A stretch of 64,000 nucleotides of DNA from Adiantum capillus-veneris (lineage: Eukaryota > Streptophyta > Polypodiopsida > Polypodiales > Pteridaceae): contig CM043963.1 of NCBI GenBank assembly GCA_014529385.2, positions 79,508,412 through 79,572,411 on the forward strand. The letters are read 5' to 3'. Both the position numbers and the translations under genes were made by a program. This document shows, one piece after another, positions 32,006 through 43,520 of the stretch. Numbering within the stretch: the stretch's first letter is position 1; each line of letters begins with the position of its first letter. The notes under the pieces are model-generated. The model saw only the letters and a list, made by a program, of their open reading frames with translations, had not been told where the DNA came from and searched no databases.

Positions 32006-34231
32006 ATGTCATCTCAAGCCAACTCCACTTCTCAAGCCGCTTCTTCTCGAAGGAGGCCCGCCGTGCAAACGTGGTCGTGGTGGGATGAAGTCGACTTTAG
32101 CTCGCGTGGCAAAGGTGGCGGTGCAAGACCATGGACGTGCAAGCTATGTCCATACAAGAGATCGGGTGGTTCAAACAAAGTGCGAGCCCATCTTCTTCAT
32201 GAACCCGGTCACGAGGTGAAGTTTTGCCCTCATGTAGCTCCCGAGAAGAGGTTGGATCTTCTTGAGAAGCTCACGGTGTATGAGGTTGCGGAAGCAGCCA
32301 AGAGGGGCCGTTTTGTTGCCGTTGATCCCTCCGCCACGGCGACACCGTGAGAGCAAAGGGAAGCCAACCTTGACGACATCTCTCGAACCTTCAAGAGCCA
32401 TGGATCTACACCGTCCTCTTCCCTTCCGCATCGCCAAACCACTCTCAACGAAAATTGGAATCCTAAATTGAAGGAAGAGGTGGATAGGTCGGTTGCCCGA
32501 TTCTTCTTCCACGACCACATTGCCTTCCATGCTTCGCGGTGAGTTTCCCTTGGCATATGCACATTACAATCTTCCATTTTGTATTCATAATGGGTTATAA
32601 TTTCTCGACTCTCCATACTAACGCAACATGCTCTATTTTGTGTGGATAGGTCTCCATACTTTCGAACCATGGTTACGAAAATAGGGGAATATGGCTCCTC
32701 TTATGTGCCACCTTCATCAGAGAGGCTTCGCACCACCCTCCTTGACAAAGAGAAGCTTGCCGTGGAGCAAGCGGCCCAAGCAACAAAGGATTTATGGGAG
32801 ACCAATGGCGTCTCTCTTCTTGTAGATGGATGGAGCGACACCCGCAAGCGGTCCATCCACGGGGTGGTGGCCTACTCTCGGGGGGAGATGTACTTTGTGG
32901 AGTCACATGATGCATCCGATAGTGGCAAGGCCGCCGAGATGCTTGCTGCGGAGTGGACAAGCACCATAGAGATCACCGGCCCGGAGAATGTCCTTTGTAT
33001 GGTTGCAGATGGAGAGGCATCAAATAGGGCAGCCGGAGCTATCATTGATGGCATGTATCCCAGCATCCATGTCACATTTTGCATGGCGCATTGCCTCAAT
33101 AACCTCCTCAAGGACATAGGCAACTTGTCATGGATTTCACCCACCATTGGTGACGCCTCTCGAATTGTCTCCTTTGTGCTCAACCATCAAAAAGTGCGCC
33201 ATGAATTCTCAAAGAGGAGCCACTTGTCTTTGCTCAAATATTCAGAGACAAGATTTGCATTCAATTGGCTTATGCTAGGCCGCTTGTCTACATGTGGCGA
33301 AGCCTTAAGGGGCCTCTTTCTCAGTGATGAGTTCCAGGCCATGCCGGAGTCTACATCAACAGTAGGATTGAAATGCCGAGAATGGGCCGACGACGCCGCT
33401 TGGTGGGAGGAGGTGAAGACTCTTGACGCCATGGTCAAGCCTATTCTACACCTACTTCGAGTGGTGGATGGCTTGCAGCCATGCATTGGCAAAGTCTACG
33501 AAGCCATGGATCGGATGATAGAGGCACTTAAGAAGCTTGTGCCTGACCCTGTTCAGTATGCGGAGATTCATGGCTTGTGTGAGTCGAGGTGGAATGGATA
33601 CTACTCTCCACTTCATGCGGCAGCTTATGTGCTTGACCCTGAGTTTCAAGGAAGGCGTCAAGAGACCGACAAGGAGGTGAGCAAAGGATGGCGGCTTGCA
33701 TTGAAGCGCCTTGAGCCTAGCAGTGACATTAGGCGCAAGATTAGAGACGAGCTACTCAACTACAGGCAAAAGAAGGGCTCCTATGGATGTGTAGATGCAC
33801 AGCTTGATCGCAACAAGATTGGCTCGGTTTTGTGGTGGGAGGACTATGGAGGAGATGGCCCACATTTGCAGCGCTTGGCTATTCGTGTCCTTAGCCAAGC
33901 ATGTACCACTAGTTGCTTGGAGCAACTATGGAGTGTGTACAGCCACATTGCCTCTAAGAAGAGGAATTGCCTTGGGGTTCAGAGGGCCAATGATTTGGTG
34001 TTTGTGAGCGCTAACTTGCGCATGCTTGCCAAGAGCATCACACACAAGGCAGATCCTTTCACTGAGTGGGAGATGGCACAAGAGAATCCATCTATGGCCG
34101 ATACTCTTTTGGAGGAGCTAGAGGAGGATTTCGAGCCTCAATGCGAGCCTCCCGAGCCGGAGCCCTCATACGTCGCTGACAACCTTGACTACGACGACGA
34201 TGTGGAGATTCAGCAGGCGAGCACTTCTTGA
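32006..34231 (+). CDS. hAT transposase (BED finger, DUF659-like, hAT dimerisation), one nonsense codon, one intron
   Basis: Cut-and-paste transposase acting in the nucleus on the element's own ends. Exon 1 is 32006-32538 from MSSQANSTSQ; exon 2 is 32650-34231. The intron 32539-32649 has GTGAGT and a TAG acceptor, and the frame is kept across it. The full product is about 704 residues, a normal hAT size. BED finger: CKLC at residues 45-48 with His at 62-69. The core has LLVDGWSD, MVADGEASN and FCMAHCLNN; the C-terminal region has SCLEQLWSVYSHIASKKRN, matching the hAT dimerisation domain and its catalytic Glu (E in SCLEQLW). Residue 115 is TGA (32348-32350), probably a CGA to TGA change; otherwise everything is open. 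The acidic C-terminus ends QQASTS. Confidence 0.9.
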
Positions 34232-34620
34232 GTTTGATGATCATTGATCACTCGACTCTCGAGTCTAGACTCTTGAGTCTACGACTCTACCTACTACATA
34301 GCCCTTTGTACTTTTTGTTATCCTTGAGGCCTCAGGCTTGTCCTAAGTCCTTTAGGCTTTTTGACTCTTGAGCCCTTGTGGCATGCACTTCTCATTTTGT
34401 ATCCATCGATCATCGATGTTTTATTAGCACATTTCAGCCTATATGACTCGTGTTCTTTGGTCTATTTAGTGTAAATTTATGGTCAAAGTGATGCTCTATG
34501 TGTGTGGCATGTGTGTAGGTCAAAAAATGCCAAAAAAATTCTCTTTTTTTTTTGCCATTCCGACCCCCGTCCCCGTTTCCTGACTTTTGCCGTCCCGACC
34601 CCATTCCTGACCCCCATCCG
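34232..34620 (+). other. hAT 3' UTR and right subterminal region
   Basis: Non-coding. It contains near-palindromic short repeats (ctcgactctcgagtctagactcttgagtctacgact at 34251-34290, broken here only by my description) and then the pyrimidine-rich subterminal motifs before the inverted repeat. Confidence 0.55.
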
Positions 34621-34638
34621 CCGTCCCATGTAACTATG
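34621..34638 (-). repeat. hAT right terminal inverted repeat
   Basis: ccgtcccatgtaactatg, the inverse of the left end with one mismatch. Confidence 0.85.
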
Positions 34639-34646
34639 CCGGATTC
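34639..34646. repeat. hAT target-site duplication, right
   Basis: ccggattc, the second copy of the 8-bp duplication. Confidence 0.95.
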
Positions 34647-36087
34647 ATCCGAGAATACTTTGGTATAATGCCTTCGCCAGATTTCAAGAGTTTCCTCTTC
34701 GCCCGCCTGCAAGACCCCCGCACTATCCAGAAGGGCCTGCACTATCTGGCTTTCAGGACCTTTTCCCAACATTCGTTGGTTCAAGCTCCACCACTTCTTG
34801 TGCTCTCTTCGCCGCAGGAGCTCGGAGCCTTTCTTTGCTAGTTGTTCCTGGACCATGCGCTGAGAGTCCTTTTCCGCAGCACGAGCCGGTCCTCGTGCCT
34901 GTACGTACACATTTTACGCATCTCTACCTTGGGTCGACCGCGGGTCCAAGTCTCTTACCTTAAGGAATGCCTTACGCTTGTTGTTGATCGCGCGCCTAGT
35001 CTTGGAATCTAGCCTAGTTCGCTTGTCCAACGATTCGGGATGGTTCCCAAAGACTCCGGCCTCCTTTGCTATGGCTTTGACATTAGCCTCAAAACCCTGG
35101 ATCAATTGATGGGTTATTGTATCCGGGCCCTCAGAGTCGTTCAACTGAAGGAGGGGCTCCCACTTATTGCTATGCAAAAAGAGTCCTCCAGCCCCCTCGA
35201 CTTTAGTCGCGTCGATCCTCGGTCGCCTTTCAACTACAAGTTTCACCCCTATGCCCGATGCGGTGCCTAAGATCTTGCATGACACCGGCCAGTGATCCGA
35301 AATGCCCGTGCTCTGCAGGACATAGGATTTACGAAGAGAGGACAAGGCCAGTTTGTTCACTATAAAAAAATCGATGTCCGATCTTCCGTTACCACGGGGG
35401 GAGTGACACGTGAGAGGGGTACCACGACACTGAAGGATTTGATACTTGGGGCACTTGGACTCTAGCCACTTAGCCATCCTACACTGGGACATGTTCCAAT
35501 CGCCTCCCACAACGATTGGGACATTCTTCTGGGCAGCTTCGCCAGATTTTTCACTAGAGTCTCTAACATATCAGCGCGCGCTTCCTTCAGTGCCCTCTGA
35601 GGCACGTACACATTCCCGTGGACCCACGGTCCCGTCTGCCCCTCCGGGTGCAGCTGGACGAAGATACCGTTGAGGGAAGACACGCTGAGCTCAAAGGCCC
35701 GGCATCACCGGGAGGTAAGGGAGATCGATCCTCTCTCGCCAGGTTTGCCTGACCCAAGGGACTCAAAGGTATTAAATCCCGGTACCTTTAACGGCGAACT
35801 ACCTAAGAACATTCGTGTTTCCTGCAACCCGGCGACCTCCCAGTGTTCCCTTTGAATCAGACACTCAAGTTCAATCCGTTGTTCCGAAGGCCATTTACGT
35901 TCAGAGTGGTCACAACGAGTCCCTCCGGGAGGGGCTTCTTACTTGGCCTTACCACCCTTGAGCGCTGACTATAGGGGACTGACACCTTGGCATGCCAACT
36001 GGAGAGGCGAGATTCGCAATGCAAGCGCTGGACAAGGTCGCTCGCGGCAAGCGGGGACTTCAAGATAACATCAAACCTATCGTTCAC
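34647..36087 (-). pseudogene. LINE ORF2, part 1: APE-type endonuclease and linker to RT
   Basis: Minus strand: LVVTTLNVNGLR, GLQETRMFL, GIFVQLHPEG, VVGGDWNMSQCRM, GRSDIDFFIVNK and GISDHWPVSCKIL are the ordered motifs of an apurinic/apyrimidinic-type endonuclease that nicks target DNA. A linker follows with RAINNKRKAFLKVR, stop TAA 34914-34916, then KWWSLNQRMLGKG and TLEIWRRHYTKVFSDESG. At that point the hAT element is inserted. Frame changes are needed near 35860 and 35530. The RT follows in part 2. Confidence 0.88.
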
Positions 36088-36421
36088 CTTGGTAACCTAT
36101 AAAATCGATGACTTGTCCACGATCAACTCGAGTTGCCGTCTGAAGGTAACCTTAAGAGTAGGCCAACGCGTTCCAGACGCATACCTTACCCAAGCGGCCT
36201 GCCGACACCATACGTCCAAGGGACCTAATTCGGATCATCTCCTTAGCGTGATCCATCCTCCAAACAGATGGATCGTCACTTGCCCCCCCGGGGGAGAGGC
36301 AAGGCCTTGCGAGACAGAGGACCCTGCCTTGGGGATTGAGATGAGAGGGGTCAGAGAGAGACTCTCGGGGGGTCGAGGGTAGTTCTCCGGGGGTAGAGGG
36401 GAGCTCGAAGGGGAAGAACAC
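36088..36421 (-). pseudogene. Upstream reading frame of the LINE (ORF1-like or leader), unidentified
   Basis: Minus-strand frame with segments such as LVQRLHCESRLSSWHAKVSV just upstream of the endonuclease, and another frame from 36421 (MFFPFELPSTPGELPST...). No zinc knuckle or RRM can be pointed to. It could be the end of LINE ORF1, or the leader of another element, because a primer-binding-site-like sequence lies at 36430-36441. Confidence 0.35.
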
Positions 36422-36429
36422 TCAATTCA

Positions 36430-36441
36430 GCTCTGATGCTA
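36430..36441 (-). promoter_or_regulatory. Possible degenerate primer-binding site
   Basis: gctctgatgcta on + differs by two bases from gctctgatacca and is followed by TGTAATTACC at 36443, which could be an LTR edge. No second LTR copy is visible. Confidence 0.25.
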
Positions 36442-36442
36442 T

Positions 36443-38030
36443 TGTAATTACCGATCCGTGCAAAATGCGGGGCAGCAATAAACTGAAACGGCCTTGTGTA
36501 AACTGATGAATTTTCTATACGAGAGATATCTTTGAGAGACATATGAGCTGCGAAGTTTTTCTCAAAAAAATTGGCTCCCAAACAAATGTCCCTAACTCAA
36601 GCAATGTATACAACTTGCTGGAAGAGGCTAGAGCCCACTCTCAAAATCTGACTTAAAAGCGTTGGCCTCTTGCTTACACCACCTAGGTGCTAAAGCAACC
36701 CAAAAAGCTACTCCTAAAAACAATTATTCATAAAAGAACTCAACAACTCTTAAAGCATGTAATAACTTAATAAGGTATTGCCACATCTAACGTCCAAAAT
36801 TGTTCGCGATTTGAGCTGGATTGAGGTCCGTACAAGTTGTCACCTCAGCATGCAATGATGTCATCAAGTTGTTACATTTTGTAAGATCTGCAAGATTGTC
36901 ATTTGTGTGAATCTTGACAAGCTCAATGCGCTTTTCTCCAAGAAGAACAAGAAGCTTAGACATAAGTGAAGCAGCTCTACATCTTTGCCAAAAGCACTAG
37001 ATTGCCTGGTAGCTTGTATCGCTTTGACTATCACAATGCAAAACTGGAAAATCTGCTCTGAATCTCCTACTAGATGAGTAAGCGATATAGCTTTCTTGCT
37101 AGCCTATGACGAAGCAACGTACACTGCTCTGTGTCAGATTGCGATGTAGATATTTTCCAACAAGATCGCCACAAAACTGCACCATAGGAATGTGGAGGCA
37201 TGCATAGCCTAACCTAGAACTTCTATTGTTCACATTCCTCTCATAATTTCCATCCGTGTTACCAACTACACGTGCACCTTTACCTCCAAAACTCTTTTTA
37301 CTTACATGTATTCAAAATTTATAACTCATTGATGCAACATACATGGCATAGTTTTGAGACTAAACAAATTGTCTCCATTTTAATAAATTTTGTAGTCAAT
37401 AAGCTTTCATTTGTTTTCAAATATTTCATTTCTTTAAATCCAAACCCTTGGATAATTTCGTTTGAGACTTCATACACCAAAAATCTACTTGTTAAAGGGA
37501 TGGCCTTAGCTACTATCCTCAAAGCAAACATAGACATGATCTTTTAAGTATGTGCCTGTTTTTATAACAAAACAATGTATCTATGAATAAACCTTACTTG
37601 GTAAAATCATATCACACAGGGGCTTTTGATGATGAGATGTTGAGATTCGTGCAACAGCATCATTCAAACATCTAGGGGCATCCAAGGTCCAATGAGTTCC
37701 TCACATATTTCCTATAGATGCCGATGAAAAAAAGGAAAAAACTCTTTGCCTACTTACTCTTGCACATGTGCCTCCCAGAAACGTTGCCTCCAGTCGATCA
37801 AAGCTTCATTGTCATGAAGGTTTAGGAGCACGACTTCCGTAGAGGCAAGAAGAGTGTCAAACCTCAGCTTCTTAAAACCAGATGGCCATCTTTTTTCAAA
37901 ATGTCTCTTCCAAGCACCATTCAAACAACACAAGCTACAACCATGCATCATGGTGTGGAAGGAACGCTTCACAATGCTGTGTTGCTTGGCATGTGTACGT
38001 CCACAGTTTTCTACAAATCTGCATGATTAA

Positions 38031-38032
<2 letters not shown>
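36443..38032. other. Gene-poor stretch
   Basis: AT-rich DNA with short ORFs on both strands (for example 37754-37972 minus, 72 codons) that match nothing I know. No gene is supported. Confidence 0.4.

Positions 38033-38088
<56 letters not shown>
38033..38088. repeat. (CT)n microsatellite
   Basis: About 28 CT units, followed at 38144-38168 by a (GT)n tract. Confidence 0.98.
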
Positions 38089-38092
<4 letters not shown>

Positions 38093-38143
38093 ACGCGGCA
38101 TGTGGCCATTTTTTCCTTTTCAAACCCTTGTGAGCATGCGTGC

Positions 38144-38168
38144 GTGTGTGTGTGTGTGTGTGTGTGTG
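38144..38168. repeat. (GT)n microsatellite
   Basis: Perfect GT run of about 12 units. Confidence 0.95.
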
Positions 38169-40846
38169 AGATGAGAGTATGAAAAGGTAACCACTCACGA
38201 AAGCTTGAAGTATGATTGGGTTAGAAGTGACTCGAGAGCAAGGGGAGAGAGCAAAGGGATGATATGGGCAAGTAATTCAGATGGCAGACGGAAAAGTTCT
38301 TCACGCTTTGCTGCATCTGGAGCACGCAGGAAAATGTGAGCATCTTCAGCTTGACTTCGGTAGCTAGAGCTAGGTTAGGTAGTTACCTCGATTCGCAAGC
38401 TCGGCCATTGCTCGCCCGCACAGCTCCACCAAAGATGCAGAAGTGGCCATTCCACACGTTGACGACGAACAAAAAAATGGCTCAAGAGTCAATAGGCTAG
38501 GCTCATGTAGTGTGAGGGGCAAAGTTCATGTGATCAAGCTTTTATGTGAGCTCTAAACTTGGTTAAGGCATGGAGGCATCATACAATGAGTATGGGAATC
38601 TAAACACACACTTGATGCTACGATTGAACATCTACCACATCAAACATGCAAAGGAAGAGATCAACCTATGCACGTACTCAATCTTAAGCTACAATTACAC
38701 AATCCTCGCAACAAAGCATGTACATGTTTTTATCAATCAAGCTAGCATGGACACATATGCATACATGCACACATATGAATGCACACACAACAGAGAGATT
38801 ATATCTCTCAATGCAAGCAAGCACATGCACATAGAATCACACACCCCTCACACAAAAGCATATGCATGTACTAGAAAGATAGTGAATGAGAGCATGAGAT
38901 CGATGGACAGCAAAGAGAGTATCAATACACTAAAATTTCATCATCATTACAACATAGCTCAACCATGCATCAAGCACACAACATATGGAGAGTTTAAGCT
39001 TGAAGTTGAAGACTTGAGAGCTCTAGGCTAAATGTACGACAAAAATCCATTTCACATCTCACAAAATAGCACATAGTTAAGGTTTTTGTGAGGGCAAGGG
39101 TCCTCTGGGGGCTATAAGTCCACATGAAATAATGGCAAGGGGCCCTATCTAGAAAGTCTATATAGGGATAGGTTGGGTGGAAATTCATATGCCTTACAAC
39201 TTAGTTCTCACATTGCCTTCAAACCACGTTGATGCACCCAAACTTGGTTCACCCACAAACACGTCAGAAGCCTGTGTATGGAGAATTGGAAGCAAATGGC
39301 AGGGTGGTTGAATCTATACTTGATGCAATCTTCAACGAGTCCAATTGTAAGGTGTATGTCAAATGAGATTGGTGAACGAGATCAACAGTGTCAAGGTTGT
39401 TTATGTGCTTGAGAGAAGGTGCATAGTTGTTCACCAATCAAGCATCATATCGAGCTCAAAATAACAGATGGTCATGACAATCGTGGCTTTCTTTGGCAAG
39501 AGTTTCTTCACCCGGGACGTCGGATGATTTTGCTCAATGGCAGCCATGAAGCTTTAGGTGCCGAGAAGCAGGAAAGTGGTCTTTGGAGTTTTGAAACATG
39601 GATAGAAGAGGTTGACATGTGATCATAGCTGCCGAGACAGAAGGAGTAGAACGAGAGCTTTTTTTAGCCCTTGTGCTTGATGGGAAGGGCTGCTTAAGTT
39701 GATTTAAAAGAACTTTTTTTTGGGAGGTGGAAAAAAGGAATGCAGGAGTCGACGACGGGAGGGAAGAGAACCGTGCTACTACACAAGCGCTGCAGTTGAC
39801 ATGGAGAAAGTAGCGCCATCTGTTGGGCTGCATGGGGAGAACTGAAGGAGCAAAGGGAACTCAGGGCCGCCACAGGCAAAAAATGGAGGGCGAGTTGCCA
39901 GGTGCATGGGGACACCCGTGGGCAGGCCTTGAAGGAGAGGGAAGGCCGAGCAGAGCGGCTGGCATTGAGGAGAGGGCAGGTTGTCTGTGGGTGAGAGCGC
40001 CATCAGTAGGAGGATAAGTTGATCCGGGGGCTGCTCAAAAGCGCAAGGAGGGAGAGTGGGTGAGCTTAGCCGTGAGCAGGCCAGGAGGAGCCGCAGCTAT
40101 CTGTAAGGAGCAAAAAGGGGAGAATGCTCGTGTGAAGCTACAGGGTAAGCAGATAAAAAGAAGTTGCAAGATGAGGGAGGTAGGAGGAGCTATCGAATGC
40201 AGGAGTAGCAGGTGAGGGCTCTATCAATATTGAAAGCGAACTGCTTGTAGTGGATATTGAGCGTTGCAAAGGCTTTGAAAGACCGGGAGCAACACAACGA
40301 AAGAGAAGGGGAATGGTACCTCTGCATGGATAAAGAGGCAAATCCTGAGCACGCTACAGGGCATGCAGAAGGTCGATGATTGAGGGGCCGCCAGATGAAG
40401 GGGGACGGCATCCATAGCATAGCCACATGCAGAGGGAGGAGATGGTAGCACTACAAAGGTGAAACATGATACCAATGTTAGCATGGAAGGTGCAAAGAAA
40501 AGGAGGGTTCGGAAATGGTGAAGGAGGGCATTTGAGGAGTTGTAGGCGCACTGTAATCAGCTTTGGGGGTCGTCTGTAGAAGGCCGAGTAGAAATCTTAC
40601 AAAGGAGGGTTGCCAGGACGACCCCTCAAGAGCTTGGAGAGCTGCAAAACGGGGCTGCCGGGTTTTTTCACATGGATTAATGAAGCAAGGCGAAGTGTAA
40701 AGGCTTTGAGGCATATTTGTTATTAGTGCCATCATTGTACCCAGTTTTTTTTGTGTTGGTATTTAGCTACCATCTTCTCATCTATTCGTCGTCTCGTGCA
40801 TAGCACTCGTGGTAGCATTGGCTCCGGGTCTTTTTTGTGTGTGTGT

Positions 40847-40850
<4 letters not shown>
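38169..40850. other. Gene-poor stretch, purine-rich from about 39.8 kb
   Basis: Contains a 153-codon + ORF at 38570-39031 that is rich in His, Thr and Met from cacac/atgca-like repeats, and several short ORFs in the purine-rich part. None has a domain. I see no gene. Confidence 0.4.

Positions 40851-40895
<45 letters not shown>
40851..40895. repeat. (AG)n microsatellite
   Basis: About 22 AG units, preceded by a short GT run. Confidence 0.97.
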
Positions 40896-40898
<3 letters not shown>

Positions 40899-42134
40899 GG
40901 CGGGCTTAGTGTGTGTGGTTGCAGATTTGGTGAGGGTACTATGCACTAGAAGGTATGGAAATGTGTTGTCGAGCCAATTATGCTTGGGATTTATAAGTGA
41001 TTGTGTGTATTTGGTGATGCTCCAAGGCGAGTCTGGTAGTAGAGCTTTACAGAAAGTGTGCATGTGTGTGTGATTCTGTGTAGGTAGGGGTGCGGACTAT
41101 TACCTTGGGCTATAGAGGCAGTGTATTGTGTGCAGGGTGTTGTTCCCTTTTCCCCCATCCCAACATTGAGATCTTGCGGAGGGGAGAGAAAAGGCATCCA
41201 TAAAAGAGGGAAAGTGTGCATGCAAAGGAGAGGTCAAGAGGGTCATGGGAAGGATCTAAAGCTCCACTTCAAGGTAGCATAAGCAAGATTGCATTCACTC
41301 TCGATCGACGAAGTGCAATTTATGGGACATTTTAAATTTGAGATTGAAACATTTGGTGCAAGTGAAGATGATCTATGGAGGACTCAAAACATAGCGCTCT
41401 TGGGCTCAAAAGGGGCGCCTAGCCATTGCAAGGAGGACTCAACATAAGTGGACCACCATTCAAGTTCTCTACGGACCTCCATAAGCCTCTTCCGCTCGTT
41501 TAGCCTGCTGACTTCTACCATGAAAGCTTGAGATTGTTTTCCACATTGCTTGAATATGGGCGCCCAAGAGGGCCCTAAGGTCACTACATAGGGCCCTTCT
41601 CACCCCCTACACAAGCCAAGGGGCACACAAGTGTTGGAAAGCAAGAGCAAGGCAGCAATTTGTTGACATCCATATTTGTTTCTTGAAATTCAACCAATAG
41701 AGCTCACAATTTCAAATTTCAAGAATAAGAGCGGGGCATAAAGAGATTCTCATAATCAAAATCAAGGTGTATATGTAGAAAGGTACAAAGTGTATAACGA
41801 GAATTTGGTGTGGTCTATTGTGTTGGAAGGGAAAACCCATTTTCCATTCTACCTGTTTTCTTATCTACCACTCTTGTAGTGAGAAAATCGTGTGATCAAA
41901 TCAACTAGTTTAAAGACGATAAGTGGTGCATGCAATCCATGCAAAGCTCGATAGCTACTACCAATCAATACGGATTTCTTTAAAGAATGTAACCAGCTAT
42001 TACTACATCTATTGATGGTGTATTGAATGCATGCAAATACATTGGACTTAAAACTCCACACAAAAAGGAATTTTCTACAGTTTCACAACAATGACACTTT
42101 GTCAAGGACGTCGTCTATTAGATTATCGTAAAAC
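40896..42134. other. Gene-poor stretch
   Basis: Only short ORFs with no recognisable product, such as 41384-41584 minus. Confidence 0.4.
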
Positions 42135-42533
42135 TTGTTTTCTAGCAATTTCAACATGTATGGCATAGCACAAGATCTTCTCCAAAGGCATAGTTTTGAT
42201 TTTGAACATGATATAACTGCTTGTAAACCAACTCATCCCCCTAACGATCTTTTAATGAGAAACATCAAGGATAAGCAATCGTTGGCAAGCGGTCGTGGCT
42301 TGCTTAATCAACATGAGTTCAATCAACTTTTAATTAGGCAAAGCACACTAGAGCATAATTTTTCACAGCTTAGTGCTATTGTTTTCATGGTAGCTACACT
42401 GCTTAATCAATTCATGAATACTACGACATCACAAGGTGCAGTAGAACCACATCTTATTGTTGGTACACAAGGAGTTCTTGCTTCTATTGGTGGTCAAGGG
42501 GGAGTTTTACCAAACACCGAGCAAGTTTTTTAG
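42135..42533 (+). CDS. Hypothetical ORF, 132 residues
   Basis: An isolated open frame from MFSSNFNMYGIAQDLLQRHS to a stop at 42531-42533. The composition looks protein-like, with an amphipathic stretch (STLEHNFSQLSAIVFMVATL) that could be helical, but I recognise no family. No promoter, intron or partner is visible. It may be a fragment of an old element or chance. Confidence 0.2.
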   Translation: MFSSNFNMYGIAQDLLQRHSFDFEHDITACKPTHPPNDLLMRNIKDKQSLASGRGLLNQHEFNQLLIRQSTLEHNFSQLSAIVFMVATLLNQFMNTTTSQGAVEPHLIVGTQGVLASIGGQGGVLPNTEQVF

Positions 42534-43015
42534 AGCGAACCAAAAATTCGAGCATATTCATACATGATCAACATGAATATATTGCTTATCCAATGTGCAA
42601 TTTGCACATATCTCCCACAACATCAATGCTATTGGTTTCTCACACTACTTTACTTGTGGCTAGGATCTCTTAATTTAATTTCGCATGACATCTTTGTGTG
42701 ACAATGTTGTTTATTATTCTCCAATGCTAGGTATCAGTGCTTACAAGACAACAATCTTCATGATATTATGATTGGCTTAAAGTCCAATTATTGTTCTAGA
42801 TTTTAAGCTTTCCTTGAAGAAAATCAATAGAAAAAATAGAAGAAATCTAAATACGCTCTTTTTCATGGCTCTTATGTTGCATGTATACTAGAGCTTGTTG
42901 AAAAAATAATCTTTAAGATATTCTCACTAGCATAAGCTGATTCAAAACCCAAAATAGATTTCAAGAAGAAAATTGGCTTTAAAAATGGTTAAAAATCAAC
43001 TCCAACCCAATGAGG

Positions 43016-43016
<1 letters not shown>
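42534..43016. other. AT-rich stretch, nothing recognised
   Basis: No ORF of note; leads into the CT/CA microsatellite. Confidence 0.4.
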
Positions 43017-43093
<77 letters not shown>

Positions 43094-43096
43094 ACA
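43017..43096. repeat. (CT)n(CA)n compound microsatellite
   Basis: CT run to 43069, then a CA run to 43096. Confidence 0.97.
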
Positions 43097-43098
43097 TA

Positions 43099-43372
43099 AC
43101 AGGTCTTGAGTTCAACTCTCCTCGTCGGCTAGATCTTTAAGGTCTCTTGGGATAGTTTCCTACGACGCTAAAACTCTCTTCTTCTCGGGTGTGTGTGTGG
43201 GTGTGAGTGTGTGTGCTAATAAAAAGAGGAAAATGCTATAACCATTCTATCGCCCAAGTGTGGTAGATTGGTTATGTCATTTCCCTCTTGAATAACGGGT
43301 CTTGAGTTCAACTCTCCTCGTCATCTAGATCTTTAAGGTCTCTTGAGATAGTTTCCTACGACGTTAAAACCT
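43099..43372 (+). repeat. Direct repeat of about 75 bp; right copy SINE-like with pol III boxes
   Basis: aggtcttgagttcaactctc... (43099-43173) recurs at 43294-43372 with few changes. In front of the right copy, tggtagattgg (43261-43271) resembles a tRNA A box, and gagttcaactc (43304-43314) resembles a B box, about 32 bases apart. This is the head of a tRNA-derived SINE. The left copy has lost its A box at the microsatellite. No A-rich tail or target duplication is certain. Confidence 0.4.
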
Positions 43373-43387
43373 CAAGTTAAAACTCAC

Positions 43388-43414
43388 AGAGAGAGAGAGA
43401 GAGAGAGAGAGAGA
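43388..43414. repeat. (GA)n microsatellite
   Basis: About 13 GA units following the SINE-like repeat. Confidence 0.95.
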
Positions 43415-43520
43415 TTTCGTGGGAGCTTGCCCATCACAATATGGTACCTAGGAGGGGTCGTGATACAACTTGTTCCAGGGGAAAACGTAAACACCCCAAA
43501 AGGTGGACGTATTGGATGAT

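Larger units (their letters stand above)
31479..34638 (+). mobile_element. hAT-family DNA transposon inserted in the LINE
   Basis: 3160-bp element with a perfect 8-bp duplication ccggattc (31471-31478 and 34639-34646) and imperfect terminal inverted repeats: CATAGTTACAGGGGACGG on the left and, inverted, CATAGTTACATGGGACGG on the right. It carries one transposase gene on +. Removing the element and one duplication rejoins the LINE frame exactly (FSDESG-TSLDPRAW). Eight-base duplications and the transposase domains make the superfamily call secure. Confidence 0.95.

Noticed and set aside
38570-39031. 153-codon ORF as a host gene
   Set aside because: Composition follows repeated catgcaca-like words, there is no domain, no splice or promoter signal and no similarity I can recognise.
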